This document shows positions 1-7,003 of a DNA stretch of 16,160 bases, in pieces. A program made the translations under genes and the position numbers. The notes below the pieces were generated by a model, which saw nothing but the letters and a program-made list of their open reading frames with translations, was not told the DNA's origin and made no database searches. This stretch comes from Actinomycetes bacterium (GTDB taxonomy: Bacteria; Actinomycetota; Actinomycetes; Actinomycetales; Cellulomonadaceae). Each line of letters starts with the position of its first letter. Positions within the stretch are counted from its first letter, which is position 1. The stretch is from contig JAEWCA010000555.1 of the NCBI GenBank assembly GCA_023390875.1, forward strand, positions 1-16,160. Direction: 5' to 3'.

Positions 1-127
1 TGCGCGCCCTCACCCTTCGCTGAACTCCAGATCAGCGCTCCAGCTCGTGGTCGCGCCGATCTTGCGTTCCGCTGCGGGCGAGTGCGCTGCGCGCCCTCAC
101 CCTTCGCTGAACTCCAGATCAGCGCTC
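1..127. repeat. 40-bp exact direct repeat, two copies 87 bp apart
   Basis: Positions 1-40 and 88-127 are identical over 40 bases, separated by a 47-base spacer (41-87). The second copy covers the stop codon and the last two sense codons of ino1 (119-127), so the first copy is a duplicate of the gene's 3' end plus downstream DNA. Each copy holds a small hairpin with arms CGCTGA and TCAGCG (18-37 and 105-124). Because the first copy starts exactly at the window edge, more copies may lie outside. No gene was seen in 1-118. The hairpin could help end ino1 transcription, but there is no T-run to confirm this. Confidence 0.85.
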
Positions 128-1210
128 GACCTCGCCGCGGATGAAGGACTCGAGCTGGGCCCGGCCCTTCGTGTCCTCCATCTGGACCGGCGGGGACTTC
201 ATGAAGTACGTCGAGGCCGACAGGATCGGGCCACCTACGCCGCGGTCCTTGGCGATCTTCGCGGCGCGCAGGGCGTCGATGATGATGCCGGCCGAGTTCG
301 GGGAGTCCCACACCTCGAGCTTGTACTCGAGGTTCAGGGGCACCTCGCCGAACGCGCGGCCCTCGAGGCGGACGTACGCCCACTTGCGGTCGTCGAGCCA
401 CGCCACGTAGTCGGACGGGCCGATGTGGACGTTGCGGTCCTCCTTCTTGCCACCGAGCGGGCCGGTGAGGTTGGAGGTGACGGCCTGCGTCTTGGAGACC
501 TTCTTGGACTCCAGGCGCTCGCGCTCGAGCATGTTCTTGAAGTCCATGTTGCCGCCGACGTTGAGCTGGTACGTGCGGTCCAGCACGACGCCGCGGTCCT
601 CGAACAGCTTCGCGAGCACGCGGTGCGTGATCGTGGCGCCGACCTGCGACTTGATGTCGTCGCCGACGATCGGGACACCGGCGGCCTCGAACTTCGCGGC
701 CCACTCCGGGTCGGACGCGATGAACACGGGGAGCGCGTTGACGAACGCGACGTTCGCGTCGATCGCGGCCTGCGCGTAGAACTTCGCGGCGGCCTCGGAG
801 CCGACGGGCAGGTAGCAGATGAGGACGTCGACACGGGCCTCGCGCAGGGCGGCGACGATGTCGACCGGCTCGGCGTCCGACTCCTCGATGGTCTGCGAGT
901 AGTACTTGCCGAGGCCGTCGAGCGTGTGACCACGCTGGACCGTCACGCCGAGCGGCGGGACGTCGGTGATCTTGATGGTGTTGTTCTCCGAGGCGACGAT
1001 GGCCTCCGAGAGGTCGAAGCCGACCTTCTTGGCGTCGACGTCGAACGCGGCCACGAACTCGATGTCACGCACGTGGTAGTCACCGAACTGCACGTGCATG
1101 AGACCGGGGACGGTCCCGTTCGGGTCGGCGTCGGCGTAGTAGTGCACGCCCTGGACCAGCGACGCGGCGCAGTTGCCGACGCCGACGATGGCGACGCGGA
1201 TGGAGGTCAT
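119..1210 (-). CDS. ino1: Inositol-3-phosphate synthase (myo-inositol-1-phosphate synthase)
   Basis: Cytosolic NAD-dependent enzyme that converts glucose-6-phosphate to 1D-myo-inositol-3-phosphate, the first step toward phosphatidylinositol and mycothiol in actinobacteria. The 363-residue product has the usual bacterial length. It starts with a Rossmann NAD-binding motif (GVGNCAAS, about residues 10-17). Family blocks follow: [15 protein letters not shown] (183-197), [12 protein letters not shown] (215-226) and [20 protein letters not shown] (262-281). The ATG at 1210 was chosen because AAGGAG lies just upstream and the NAD motif then sits at the N-terminus; the longer open frame upstream is padR read in another frame. 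Its start overlaps the padR stop as ATGA, so the two are probably co-transcribed and translationally coupled. The 3' end lies inside a 40-bp duplicated segment. Confidence 0.97.
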   Translation of the reverse strand: MTSIRVAIVGVGNCAASLVQGVHYYADADPNGTVPGLMHVQFGDYHVRDIEFVAAFDVDAKKVGFDLSEAIVASENNTIKITDVPPLGVTVQRGHTLDGLGKYYSQTIEESDAEPVDIVAALREARVDVLICYLPVGSEAAAKFYAQAAIDANVAFVNALPVFIASDPEWAAKFEAAGVPIVGDDIKSQVGATITHRVLAKLFEDRGVVLDRTYQLNVGGNMDFKNMLERERLESKKVSKTQAVTSNLTGPLGGKKEDRNVHIGPSDYVAWLDDRKWAYVRLEGRAFGEVPLNLEYKLEVWDSPNSAGIIIDALRAAKIAKDRGVGGPILSASTYFMKSPPVQMEDTKGRAQLESFIRGEVER

Positions 1211-1863
1211 CCTCGCTCCTTCTCGGTGGTGCGCGCCGCGTCGACAGGGTCGGTCGCGGCAGCGGGGGAGTCGGCAACGGCCGGATGGCCGGTGCCAGCG
1301 GGACGCGCGCGGCGGACGCCGCGCTCGTTGTCGATCAGCCCGTCGAGCCAACGGACCTCGCGCTCGACCTGCTCGAGGCCGTGGCGCTGGAGCTCGAGGG
1401 TGTACTCGTCCATGCGCTCGCGGGTGCGGGCGAAGGACTGGCGGATGGTCTCGAGCCGTTCGGTCAGGCGCGTGCGCCGACCCTCGAGGATCCGGAGACG
1501 GGTCTCGGCGTCGGTCTGCGCGAAGAACGCGAACCGGACGTCGAAGTTCTCGTCCTCCCAGGCGGACGGGCCCGACGAGGACAGCACCTGCTGGAGGTGC
1601 TCCTTGCCGTCGGCGGTCAGCTGGTAGACGATGCGTGCACGCTTGCTGGCCACGGCATGGCCCGCCAGCGGCGTCGACTCGGAGCCCACGATCCAGCCGC
1701 GGTCGACGAGCGACTTCAGGCACGGGTAGAGCGAGCCGTAGGACAGTGCGCGGAACGAGCCGAGCACGAGGTTCAGGCGCTTGCGGAGCTCGTAGCCGTG
1801 CATCGGGGACTCGTGCAGGAGTCCGAGGATCGCCGGCTCGAGCACGTCGGAACGACCGCGCAC
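1207..1863 (-). CDS. PadR-family transcriptional regulator (Vir_AR type C-terminus)
   Basis: A 218-residue regulator. The N-terminal winged helix (about 8-95) holds the typical PadR run [19 protein letters not shown] followed by [12 protein letters not shown] and the wing. A charged helical region (about 105-180) fits the PadR C-terminal dimerisation domain, and the last 35 residues are Ala/Pro-rich and probably disordered. The GTG at 1863 was chosen because GAGGAG sits 7 bases upstream and the domain then starts at residue 8. It forms a two-gene unit with ino1, as Rv0047c does with ino1 in M. tuberculosis. A perfect palindrome over its predicted transcription start suggests self-repression and hence control of ino1. 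The inducer is unknown. Confidence 0.95.
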   Translation of the reverse strand: MRGRSDVLEPAILGLLHESPMHGYELRKRLNLVLGSFRALSYGSLYPCLKSLVDRGWIVGSESTPLAGHAVASKRARIVYQLTADGKEHLQQVLSSSGPSAWEDENFDVRFAFFAQTDAETRLRILEGRRTRLTERLETIRQSFARTRERMDEYTLELQRHGLEQVEREVRWLDGLIDNERGVRRARPAGTGHPAVADSPAAATDPVDAARTTEKERG

Positions 1864-1892
1864 GGGGCACCTCCTCGGGATCTCGTCGCGTC

Positions 1893-1913
1893 GATGTATC
1901 AACTCGATACATC
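1893..1913 (-). promoter_or_regulatory. PadR operator palindrome
   Basis: GATGTATC-N5-GATACATC is a perfect inverted repeat with 8-bp arms, AT-rich in a very GC-rich setting. It contains the ATGT...ACAT form typical of PadR-family operators. It lies over or just after the predicted transcription start of padR-ino1, where binding would block transcription. That the adjacent PadR protein binds it is an inference from position and motif type. Confidence 0.85.
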
Positions 1914-1916
1914 CGG

Positions 1917-1946
1917 AGAGTACGTCGACGCGATGTGTCACCACAA
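1917..1946 (-). promoter_or_regulatory. Predicted padR-ino1 promoter
   Basis: On the minus strand, TTGTGG (1946-1941) and TACTCT (1922-1917) are separated by 18 bases, a reasonable -35/-10 pair. Transcription would start near 1910, at the edge of the palindrome at 1893-1913, giving a leader of about 47 bases before the GTG start. No other site in the padR-ponA gap fits as well. Confidence 0.6.
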
Positions 1947-2115
1947 GTCGCCCAGGCGACGATCTACGGACACCCCCTGGTCACCGGGGCGCGCACGTGA
2001 CGGCCGCCACTTCGGGCCCGTCGAACGCGGACGCCCGCGGCACGCGTCGTGCCGATCGTGTGAAGGCTGTCCACGTCGCCCGTTCGGACGCCGATGCACG
2101 AACAGGCGACACCCC

Positions 2116-2121
2116 CATACT
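2116..2121 (+). promoter_or_regulatory. Possible -10 element for ponA
   Basis: CATACT resembles the actinobacterial -10 hexamer. It would place the start of transcription near 2128, downstream of the first in-frame start codon (2094) and upstream of those at 2139 and 2193. No convincing -35 was found 16-18 bases upstream. The rest of the 1947-2192 gap shows no gene on either strand that I can support. Confidence 0.4.
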
Positions 2122-2192
2122 GGGCAGGCGGCGGACGCATGCCCAGGTACGGGCGCCCGTCGCGGTCAGGTCGTCGTCAGGAAGGCATCGCG

Positions 2193-4667
2193 TTGGCAGG
2201 CACGAACCCGAGGCGCGCAGCGCCCGCACGGTCCCGGCGCAGCACGCGCACCCGACCGTCGTCGGCGACCGCCGCCACCGCCGCGGGGCGCAAGCGGAAG
2301 TTCTTCGACTACCCCCGGTCCGGCTACCACGGCCTGCACCGCTGGCTGCCGTCGTGGCGCGTGACCGTCGGGACCCTGATCGGCATGTTCTTCCTCGGCG
2401 CGGGCGCCGCCGTGGCCGCGTACGCGTCCGTGAAGGTGCCGACCGGTGCCGACGCCGACGTCAAGGCCCAGACCACGACCGTGTACTACGCCCCGAACGC
2501 CGACGGCACCCCGGGCGAGGCCATGGGCACCTTCTCGGTGATGAACCGCGAGATCGTGCCCTACGCGTCGCTGCCGAAGTACGTCGGCGACGCCGTCGTG
2601 GCCTCGGAGGACAAGACGTTCTTCCAGAACAAGGGCGTCGACCTCAAGGGCATGGCGCGGGCGTTCTGGTACAACCTGCGCAAGGAGCCGGGCGCCCGCG
2701 ACCAGGGCGGCTCCACGCTCACGCAGCAGTTCGTCGAGCGCTACTACGTCGACAAGACGACCACCGACTACGTCGGCAAGGCCAAGGAAGCGATCCTCGC
2801 GGTCAAGGTCACGCAGAAGCTGGACAAGAGCGAGATCCTCGACGGCTACCTCAACACCATCTACTGGGGCCGTGACGCGTACGGCATCCAGGCCGCCGCC
2901 AAGGCGTACTTCAACAAGGACGCCAAGGACCTGACCGTGTCCGAGGCCGCGATGCTCGCCGGCATCATCCCGTCCCCGAACAACTGGGACCCCGAGCAGA
3001 GCCTCGACAAGGCCACGGCGCGCTGGACCCGCGTCATGGACTCGATGGAGGAGATCGGCGCGATCTCGCCGACGGACCGGGCGGCCGCGCAGTTCCCCAC
3101 GACGTGGGTCCCGTACGTCCGGCCCAACACGATGGTCGGCCCGCAGGGCCTGCTGCTGCAGATGGTGCGTGCGGAGCTCAAGGAGGCACCGCTCAGCCTC
3201 TCGGACGAGCGGATCGACCGTGGCGGTTACCAGGTCGTGACGACGATCCAGAAGCCGCTCCAGGACCAGGCGGTCGCGACGGCTGCGGCGTTCCGGGCCG
3301 GCACGCTCGAGGGCCAGCGTGGCACGGCGCCCAGCCCGCGCACCCGGTTCTCGATCAGCTCGGTCGACCCGCACACCGGCGGGATCGTCGCGCTCTACGG
3401 CGGCGACAACCAGGCCGGGACGCCGGACCCGAGCGTGCCGCTGCCCGACCAGTACGCGATCGACCAGATCAACCGTGCCTCGTGGGACAAGATCCAGGCC
3501 GGCTCGACGTTCAAGCCGTTCGCCCTGATCGGGGCACTCTCCAACGGTGTGCCGCTCTCGGCCAAGTTCGACGGCCGCTCGCCTCAGACGCTCGAGAACT
3601 GGGACAGCGACAACGGCAAGGTGAGCAACTTCGACAACGAGCAGCCGGGCATCATCGACCTCGTGAAGGCCACAGCCGACTCGGTCAACACGGTGTACGC
3701 CCAGCTCAACCTGCAGATCGGTCCCGCCGTCACCGCGAAGACCGCGAGAGACGCCGGCATCACGACGCCGATCAAGGACAACGCGGCCAACGTGCTGGGT
3801 ACCGACGTGGTGCACCCGCTCGACATGGCCAGCGCCTACGCCACCATCGCCAACAAGGGGACACGCGTACCGGCGCACATCGTGGCGTCCGTGACGAACT
3901 CGGACGGCAGCACGGCCTACCAGGCCGACGTGAGCGGCGAGCAGGTGTTCTCCCCGGACGTCATCGCCGACGCCACCTACGCGATGCAGCAGGTCGTGCA
4001 GTCGGGATCCGGCAAGGACTGGGTCAAGCCGCTCGACCGCCCGATCGCCGGCAAGACCGGCACGTCGTGGTCGAACAAGTCGGCGTGGTTCGTCGGGTTC
4101 ACGCCTGACATCTCGACCGCGGTCTCGATGATGCAGGTCGGCGAGGACGGGAAGGCCCAGGACACGATCACGAAGTTCGGGAAGACCCGGAGCGGGCGGA
4201 CCATCACCGAGGTGACCGGTGGCACGTGGCCGGCGTTCCTGTGGCAGGCGTACATGTCGCAGGCGTTCACCCTGCCGCAGTACTCGACGGTCGTGGACTT
4301 CCCGCCGCGCGCCAACGTGAACAAGGGCGCGACCTCGACGGCGACCCCGTCGACGACGCCCACCGAGGCACCCACGCAGCAGGCGACCGAGCAGGCGCCG
4401 CAGGTCGTCGCCGTGCCGAATCTCGAGGGCAAGTTCGAGGCGGACGCGACCGCGAGCCTCGCGGCGCTCGGTCTGACGCCGAACGTGTTGTCGGAGTCGT
4501 CGGACTCTGTGAGCAGCGGTCGGGTGATCCGCGTCGACCCGAAGGCTGGCGCCCAGGTGCCCACCGGTACGGCGGTGACGATCGTCGTGTCCACCGGGCC
4601 GAAGGCGCAGCCGACCCAGCCTCCGCCGAACCCCGAACCGACCCCGACCCCGACCCCGAAACCCTGA
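2193..4667 (+). CDS. ponA: Class A penicillin-binding protein (bifunctional transglycosylase/transpeptidase) with PASTA domain
   Basis: Membrane-anchored enzyme that polymerises glycan strands from lipid II and cross-links their peptides. Using the TTG at 2193 (AGGAAGG 7 bases upstream) it has 824 residues; in-frame starts at 2094 and 2139 would only lengthen the basic cytoplasmic tail. One membrane helix lies at about 58-78. The GT51 domain shows EDKTFF (catalytic Glu139), GGSTLTQQF (from 172) and KSEILDGYLNTIYWG. The transpeptidase has STFK (Ser438), SVN (497) and KTGTSW (621). One PASTA domain spans about 741-803, followed by a Pro/Thr-rich tail. In the first GT51 motif an Asn stands where His is common. 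Position matches ponA1 of mycobacteria, between the ino1 and rpsF groups. Gene identity is firm; the exact start is less sure. Confidence 0.96.
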   Translation: MAGTNPRRAAPARSRRSTRTRPSSATAATAAGRKRKFFDYPRSGYHGLHRWLPSWRVTVGTLIGMFFLGAGAAVAAYASVKVPTGADADVKAQTTTVYYAPNADGTPGEAMGTFSVMNREIVPYASLPKYVGDAVVASEDKTFFQNKGVDLKGMARAFWYNLRKEPGARDQGGSTLTQQFVERYYVDKTTTDYVGKAKEAILAVKVTQKLDKSEILDGYLNTIYWGRDAYGIQAAAKAYFNKDAKDLTVSEAAMLAGIIPSPNNWDPEQSLDKATARWTRVMDSMEEIGAISPTDRAAAQFPTTWVPYVRPNTMVGPQGLLLQMVRAELKEAPLSLSDERIDRGGYQVVTTIQKPLQDQAVATAAAFRAGTLEGQRGTAPSPRTRFSISSVDPHTGGIVALYGGDNQAGTPDPSVPLPDQYAIDQINRASWDKIQAGSTFKPFALIGALSNGVPLSAKFDGRSPQTLENWDSDNGKVSNFDNEQPGIIDLVKATADSVNTVYAQLNLQIGPAVTAKTARDAGITTPIKDNAANVLGTDVVHPLDMASAYATIANKGTRVPAHIVASVTNSDGSTAYQADVSGEQVFSPDVIADATYAMQQVVQSGSGKDWVKPLDRPIAGKTGTSWSNKSAWFVGFTPDISTAVSMMQVGEDGKAQDTITKFGKTRSGRTITEVTGGTWPAFLWQAYMSQAFTLPQYSTVVDFPPRANVNKGATSTATPSTTPTEAPTQQATEQAPQVVAVPNLEGKFEADATASLAALGLTPNVLSESSDSVSSGRVIRVDPKAGAQVPTGTAVTIVVSTGPKAQPTQPPPNPEPTPTPTPKP

Positions 4668-4716
4668 CGTCACCGGCCCGTGGTCGTGGAGCGGCACGGG
4701 GGTCGCGTCGACCCTC

Positions 4717-4960
4717 GTGCACGCGATGCTCGCGGCCCTGGTCGTGACCGGTGCGCTCGGCGTCGGGTGTCTCGCGGCGGGCGTCGTCCAGGGACGCCCG
4801 CGAGATGCGGGCCGGCTGCACGACGGCGTTCGGCTGGCATCGCGGGTACGACCAGGTCGACCCCGCGACGGGCGAGGTCGTCCGCCGCGCCGGGGAGCCG
4901 CTCATCACGTCCAGGGACCTCGAGGCCCGTCGGCCGGCGTCAGGCCCGTCGTCGCACTGA
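4717..4960 (+). pseudogene. Frameshifted small membrane protein of unknown function
   Basis: Two reading frames show coding character one after the other. From GTG 4717 (or ATG 4726) to about 4791 the frame encodes a hydrophobic segment (MLAALVVTGALGVGCLAAGV) with third positions nearly all G or C. After that its third positions degrade, while the frame shifted by +1 becomes almost pure G/C at third positions to a TGA at 4960. The second part encodes a soluble tail (AGCTTAFGWHRGYDQVDP and on). Joined, they would form a protein of about 81 residues with one N-terminal membrane helix. The break lies near 4783-4800, around short runs of three G and three C, so it could be a real mutation, a sequencing error or, less likely, programmed frameshifting. 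I do not recognise the family. Alternatively only the 52-residue part from ATG 4805 is expressed. Confidence 0.5.
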
Positions 4961-5016
4961 GGTCGACGAGCGCGACCGGCGCCGCGCGTGAGCCGTCCGT
5001 CGCGGCGGTCGGCGAT

Positions 5017-5045
5017 TTCGTTCCCGCGCGACTGGTCGGTAGGCT
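5017..5045 (+). promoter_or_regulatory. Predicted promoter of the rpsF-ssb-rpsR-rplI operon
   Basis: TTCGTT (5017-5022) and TAGGCT (5040-5045) are spaced by 17 bases, giving a predicted start of transcription near 5052 and a leader of about 110 bases before rpsF. The rest of 4961-5016 shows no feature I can support. Confidence 0.5.
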
Positions 5046-5053
5046 GGGGCGCT

Positions 5054-5102
5054 GCTGTGTCTGCACGTGGACCGTCGTCCAGACGGCGGTCCGGAGCACA
5101 GC
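5054..5102 (+). promoter_or_regulatory. Structured 5' leader of rpsF, possible S6:S18 autoregulatory element
   Basis: A hairpin at 5069-5092 has ten consecutive pairs (one G-U) closing a CCAG loop. It is enclosed by an outer GCTGTG/CACAGC stem (5054-5059 with 5097-5102), with unpaired bases between, including GGAG on the 3' side. Leaders of rpsF operons in many bacteria bind the S6:S18 complex as feedback control. The position fits, but I could not match the conserved bulge of that motif base by base, so the assignment is an inference. Confidence 0.45.
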
Positions 5103-5161
5103 GACGCACACACCCTCCTGTCACGGAACGACCGTGACCGCTGAGACCAGAGGAGGTGGGT

Positions 5162-5455
5162 ATGAGCCTGCGTCAGTACGAGATCATGATCATCCTCGAC
5201 CCCGAGATCGAGGAGCGCACCGTCGCCCCGTCGCTCGACAAGTACCTGTCGGTCGTCAAGACCGACGGTGGCACGGTCGACAAGGTGGACATCTGGGGCC
5301 GCCGTCGCCTGTCGTACGACATCAAGAAGAAGTCCGAGGGCATCTACGCCGTCGTCGACTTCACCGCGACGCCCGCGACCGCCAAGGAGCTCGACCGCCA
5401 GCTCGGCCTCAACGAGGTCGTCCTGCGGACGAAGGTGCTGCGCGCCGACGCGTGA
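5162..5455 (+). CDS. rpsF: 30S ribosomal protein S6
   Basis: A 97-residue S6, the partner of S18 on the 30S platform. The N-terminal strand [16 protein letters not shown] and the middle [29 protein letters not shown] are typical of the family, and the protein ends with [11 protein letters not shown]. The ATG at 5162 was chosen over a GTG two codons upstream because GAGGAGG stands 5 bases before it. It is the first gene of a four-gene operon with ssb, rpsR and rplI, which lets S6 and S18 be made together. Confidence 0.98.
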   Translation: MSLRQYEIMIILDPEIEERTVAPSLDKYLSVVKTDGGTVDKVDIWGRRRLSYDIKKKSEGIYAVVDFTATPATAKELDRQLGLNEVVLRTKVLRADA

Positions 5456-5546
5456 CGTGTCAGTGCGTCCGCGTAGCGTGCGCACGAACTTGATCAGACG
5501 AGCATCCGCACGCACCTGACGAACTCAGAACGAACGAGGAGCTGGC

Positions 5547-6047
5547 ATGGCTGGTGAGACCACCATCACGGTGATCGGGAACCTCACGGGGGACCCCGAG
5601 CTCCGCTTCACCCCGTCGGGTGCGGCGGTCGCGAACTTCACCGTGGCGTCGACCCCGCGCACGTTCGACCGCCAGAGCAACGAGTGGAAGGACGGCGACA
5701 CGCTGTTCCTGCGCTGCTCGATCTGGCGGGAGGCGGCTGAGTCCGTCGCCGAGTCCCTCACCAAGGGCACCCGCGTCATCGTGACCGGGCGGCTCGTGCA
5801 GCGCTCCTACGAGACCCGCGAGGGCGAGAAGCGCACGGTGTACGAGCTGCAGGTCGACGAGGTCGGCCCGTCGCTGCGGTACGCCACGGCCAAGGTCACC
5901 CGGACCCAGCGTTCGGGCGGCGGCGGTTTCGGTGGCGGCGGTGGCGGTGGCTTCAGCGGCGGTGGCGGCGGTGGCGGCCAGCAGGACGACCCGTGGGCCA
6001 CGCCCGCGGGGGGTGCCGGCGGCTACTCCGACGAGCCCCCGTTCTGA
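5547..6047 (+). CDS. ssb: Single-stranded DNA-binding protein
   Basis: A 166-residue SSB that coats single-stranded DNA in replication, recombination and repair. The OB-fold spans about 1-115 ([19 protein letters not shown], then [19 protein letters not shown] and [20 protein letters not shown]). A glycine-rich linker (about 124-144) follows, and the acidic tip SDEPPF matches the C-terminal tail that recruits partner proteins. GAGGAG lies 7 bases before the ATG. The 91-base gap after rpsF has no strong terminator, so it is read with that operon. Its placement between rpsF and rpsR marks it as the main replicative SSB rather than a mobile-element copy. Confidence 0.98.
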   Translation: MAGETTITVIGNLTGDPELRFTPSGAAVANFTVASTPRTFDRQSNEWKDGDTLFLRCSIWREAAESVAESLTKGTRVIVTGRLVQRSYETREGEKRTVYELQVDEVGPSLRYATAKVTRTQRSGGGGFGGGGGGGFSGGGGGGGQQDDPWATPAGGAGGYSDEPPF

Positions 6048-6076
6048 TCGTCTGATCGACAACCCCAGACATCCAT

Positions 6077-6100
6077 CCCCGGGCATGGCAACGCCCGGGG
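6077..6100 (+). promoter_or_regulatory. Hairpin between ssb and rpsR
   Basis: CCCCGGGC (6077-6084) and GCCCGGGG (6093-6100) form a perfect 8-bp stem with an 8-base loop. No T-run follows and the rpsR ribosome-binding site starts 13 bases later. It is more likely an attenuator, an mRNA processing or stability element, or a partial terminator that sets the ratio of ribosomal proteins to SSB than a full stop. Confidence 0.6.
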
Positions 6101-6124
6101 CTCCAGCAGACAAGGAGCACCACG

Positions 6125-6361
6125 ATGGCCAAGGCCGTGGTCCGTAAGCCGAAGAAGAAGCAGAACCCGCTCAAGGCAGCCAAGATCGACGCTGTCGACT
6201 ACAAGGACACCGCGCTGCTGCGCAAGTTCATCAGCGACCGCGGGAAGATCCGCGCCCGCCGGGTGACCGGTGTGTCCGTCCAGGAGCAGCGCGCGATCGC
6301 GCGTGCCGTCAAGAACGCCCGCGAGATGGCTCTGCTGCCGTACTCGTCGTCGGCTCGCTGA
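6125..6361 (+). CDS. rpsR: 30S ribosomal protein S18 (cysteine-free type)
   Basis: A 78-residue S18, the partner of S6. The core is [22 protein letters not shown], then [26 protein letters not shown]. It has no cysteine, so it cannot form the zinc site seen in C+ S18 proteins such as mycobacterial RpsR1. From general knowledge, the cysteine-free form is usual in Micrococcales. AAGGAG precedes the ATG by 7 bases. The stop is 12 bases from the rplI start, so the two are closely linked in translation. Confidence 0.98.
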   Translation: MAKAVVRKPKKKQNPLKAAKIDAVDYKDTALLRKFISDRGKIRARRVTGVSVQEQRAIARAVKNAREMALLPYSSSAR

Positions 6362-6375
6362 GGAAGGAGAACCTC

Positions 6376-6825
6376 ATGAGCAAGATCATCCTGACCCACG
6401 AGGTCACCGGCCTCGGTGCCCCGGGTGACGTCGTCGAGGTGAAGGACGGGTACGCCCGCAACTACCTCATCCCGCGCAACCTGGCCACGCCGTGGACCAA
6501 GGGTGCCGAGAAGGACGTCACCGCGATCCGCAAGGCCCGTAAGGCCCGTGAGATCGCGACGCTCGACGACGCGAAGGCGATCCGCGACTCGCTGCAGTCG
6601 AAGCCGGTCGTCGTCAAGGCCAAGGCCGGCGACGCCGGTCGCCTGTTCGGTGCGGTCACGACCGCCGAGATCGCCGAGGCGGTCAAGGCCTCGGGCGCCC
6701 CGCAGATCGACAAGCGCAAGATCGAGATCGCTCAGCCGATCAAGGCCCTGGGCGAGTACCAGGTGTCCGTCCGCCTGCACGCGGACGTCGCCGCGACGGT
6801 GACCGTGAAGGTCGTCGCCGCCTGA
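6376..6825 (+). CDS. rplI: 50S ribosomal protein L9
   Basis: A 149-residue L9 that binds 23S rRNA near the L1 stalk and helps keep the reading frame. The N-terminal domain has the family pattern [20 protein letters not shown] followed by IPRNLA; a long charged helix connects to a C-terminal domain (about 80-148) ending in [15 protein letters not shown] stands just before the ATG. It is the last gene of the rpsF operon, closed by a strong terminator. In many relatives dnaB follows nearby; here an exporter operon comes instead. Confidence 0.98.
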   Translation: MSKIILTHEVTGLGAPGDVVEVKDGYARNYLIPRNLATPWTKGAEKDVTAIRKARKAREIATLDDAKAIRDSLQSKPVVVKAKAGDAGRLFGAVTTAEIAEAVKASGAPQIDKRKIEIAQPIKALGEYQVSVRLHADVAATVTVKVVAA

Positions 6826-6840
6826 CACCAGGCACCAGCA

Positions 6841-6884
6841 CGACGAAGGCCCTGCACCGGTCCGCCGGTGCGGGGCCTTCGTCG
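6841..6884 (+). terminator. Intrinsic-type terminator after rplI
   Basis: CGACGAAGGCCC...GGGCCTTCGTCG forms a long stem with an inner GCACCGG/CCGGTGC stem and a small loop, 16 bases after the rplI stop. There is no clear T-run, as is common for high-GC actinobacterial terminators. It closes the ribosomal protein operon. Confidence 0.85.
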
Positions 6885-6990
6885 TCGCGGCTGCGGCGCG
6901 CACGGGCAGCGCGCTCCGCCGCCCGTGTGAAGGCTTGGCGCAGAAGTGCCCGTTCGTGGTGGTTTGTCTTCGGGTCGCGGAGTTCACCAC

Positions 6991-6996
6991 TACCCT
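6991..6996 (+). promoter_or_regulatory. -10 element for a probably leaderless exporter mRNA
   Basis: TACCCT ends 7 bases before the GTG at 7004, so transcription would begin at or next to the start codon itself. No ribosome-binding site precedes that GTG, as expected for a leaderless transcript. A -35 is uncertain: TTCGGG lies 16 bases upstream, while TTGTCT is too far away. Confidence 0.5.
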
Positions 6997-7003
6997 CGCC
7001 CTC

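Noticed and set aside
47..1627. Long open frame on the plus strand opposite ino1 and padR
   Set aside because: It is antisense to two well-supported genes, has Arg/Val/Asp-rich composition typical of high-GC shadow frames, and shows no recognisable domain.
4636..4661. Hexanucleotide repeat at the end of ponA as a phase-variation tract
   Set aside because: The unit is six bases, so copy changes keep the frame and only lengthen the Pro/Thr tail.
2166..4697. 843-codon open frame on the minus strand opposite ponA
   Set aside because: Long stop-free antisense frames are expected opposite GC-rich genes; the composition is Arg/Gly/His-rich and the plus strand encodes a complete PBP with all motifs.
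4267..5124. Minus-strand open frame spanning the ponA-rpsF gap
   Set aside because: It covers the ponA end, has no ribosome-binding site or domain, and the plus-strand third-position signal at 4717-4960 is much stronger.
5928..5985. Glycine-codon repeat within ssb as a possible mobile or regulatory repeat
   Set aside because: It encodes the normal glycine-rich linker of actinobacterial SSB proteins.
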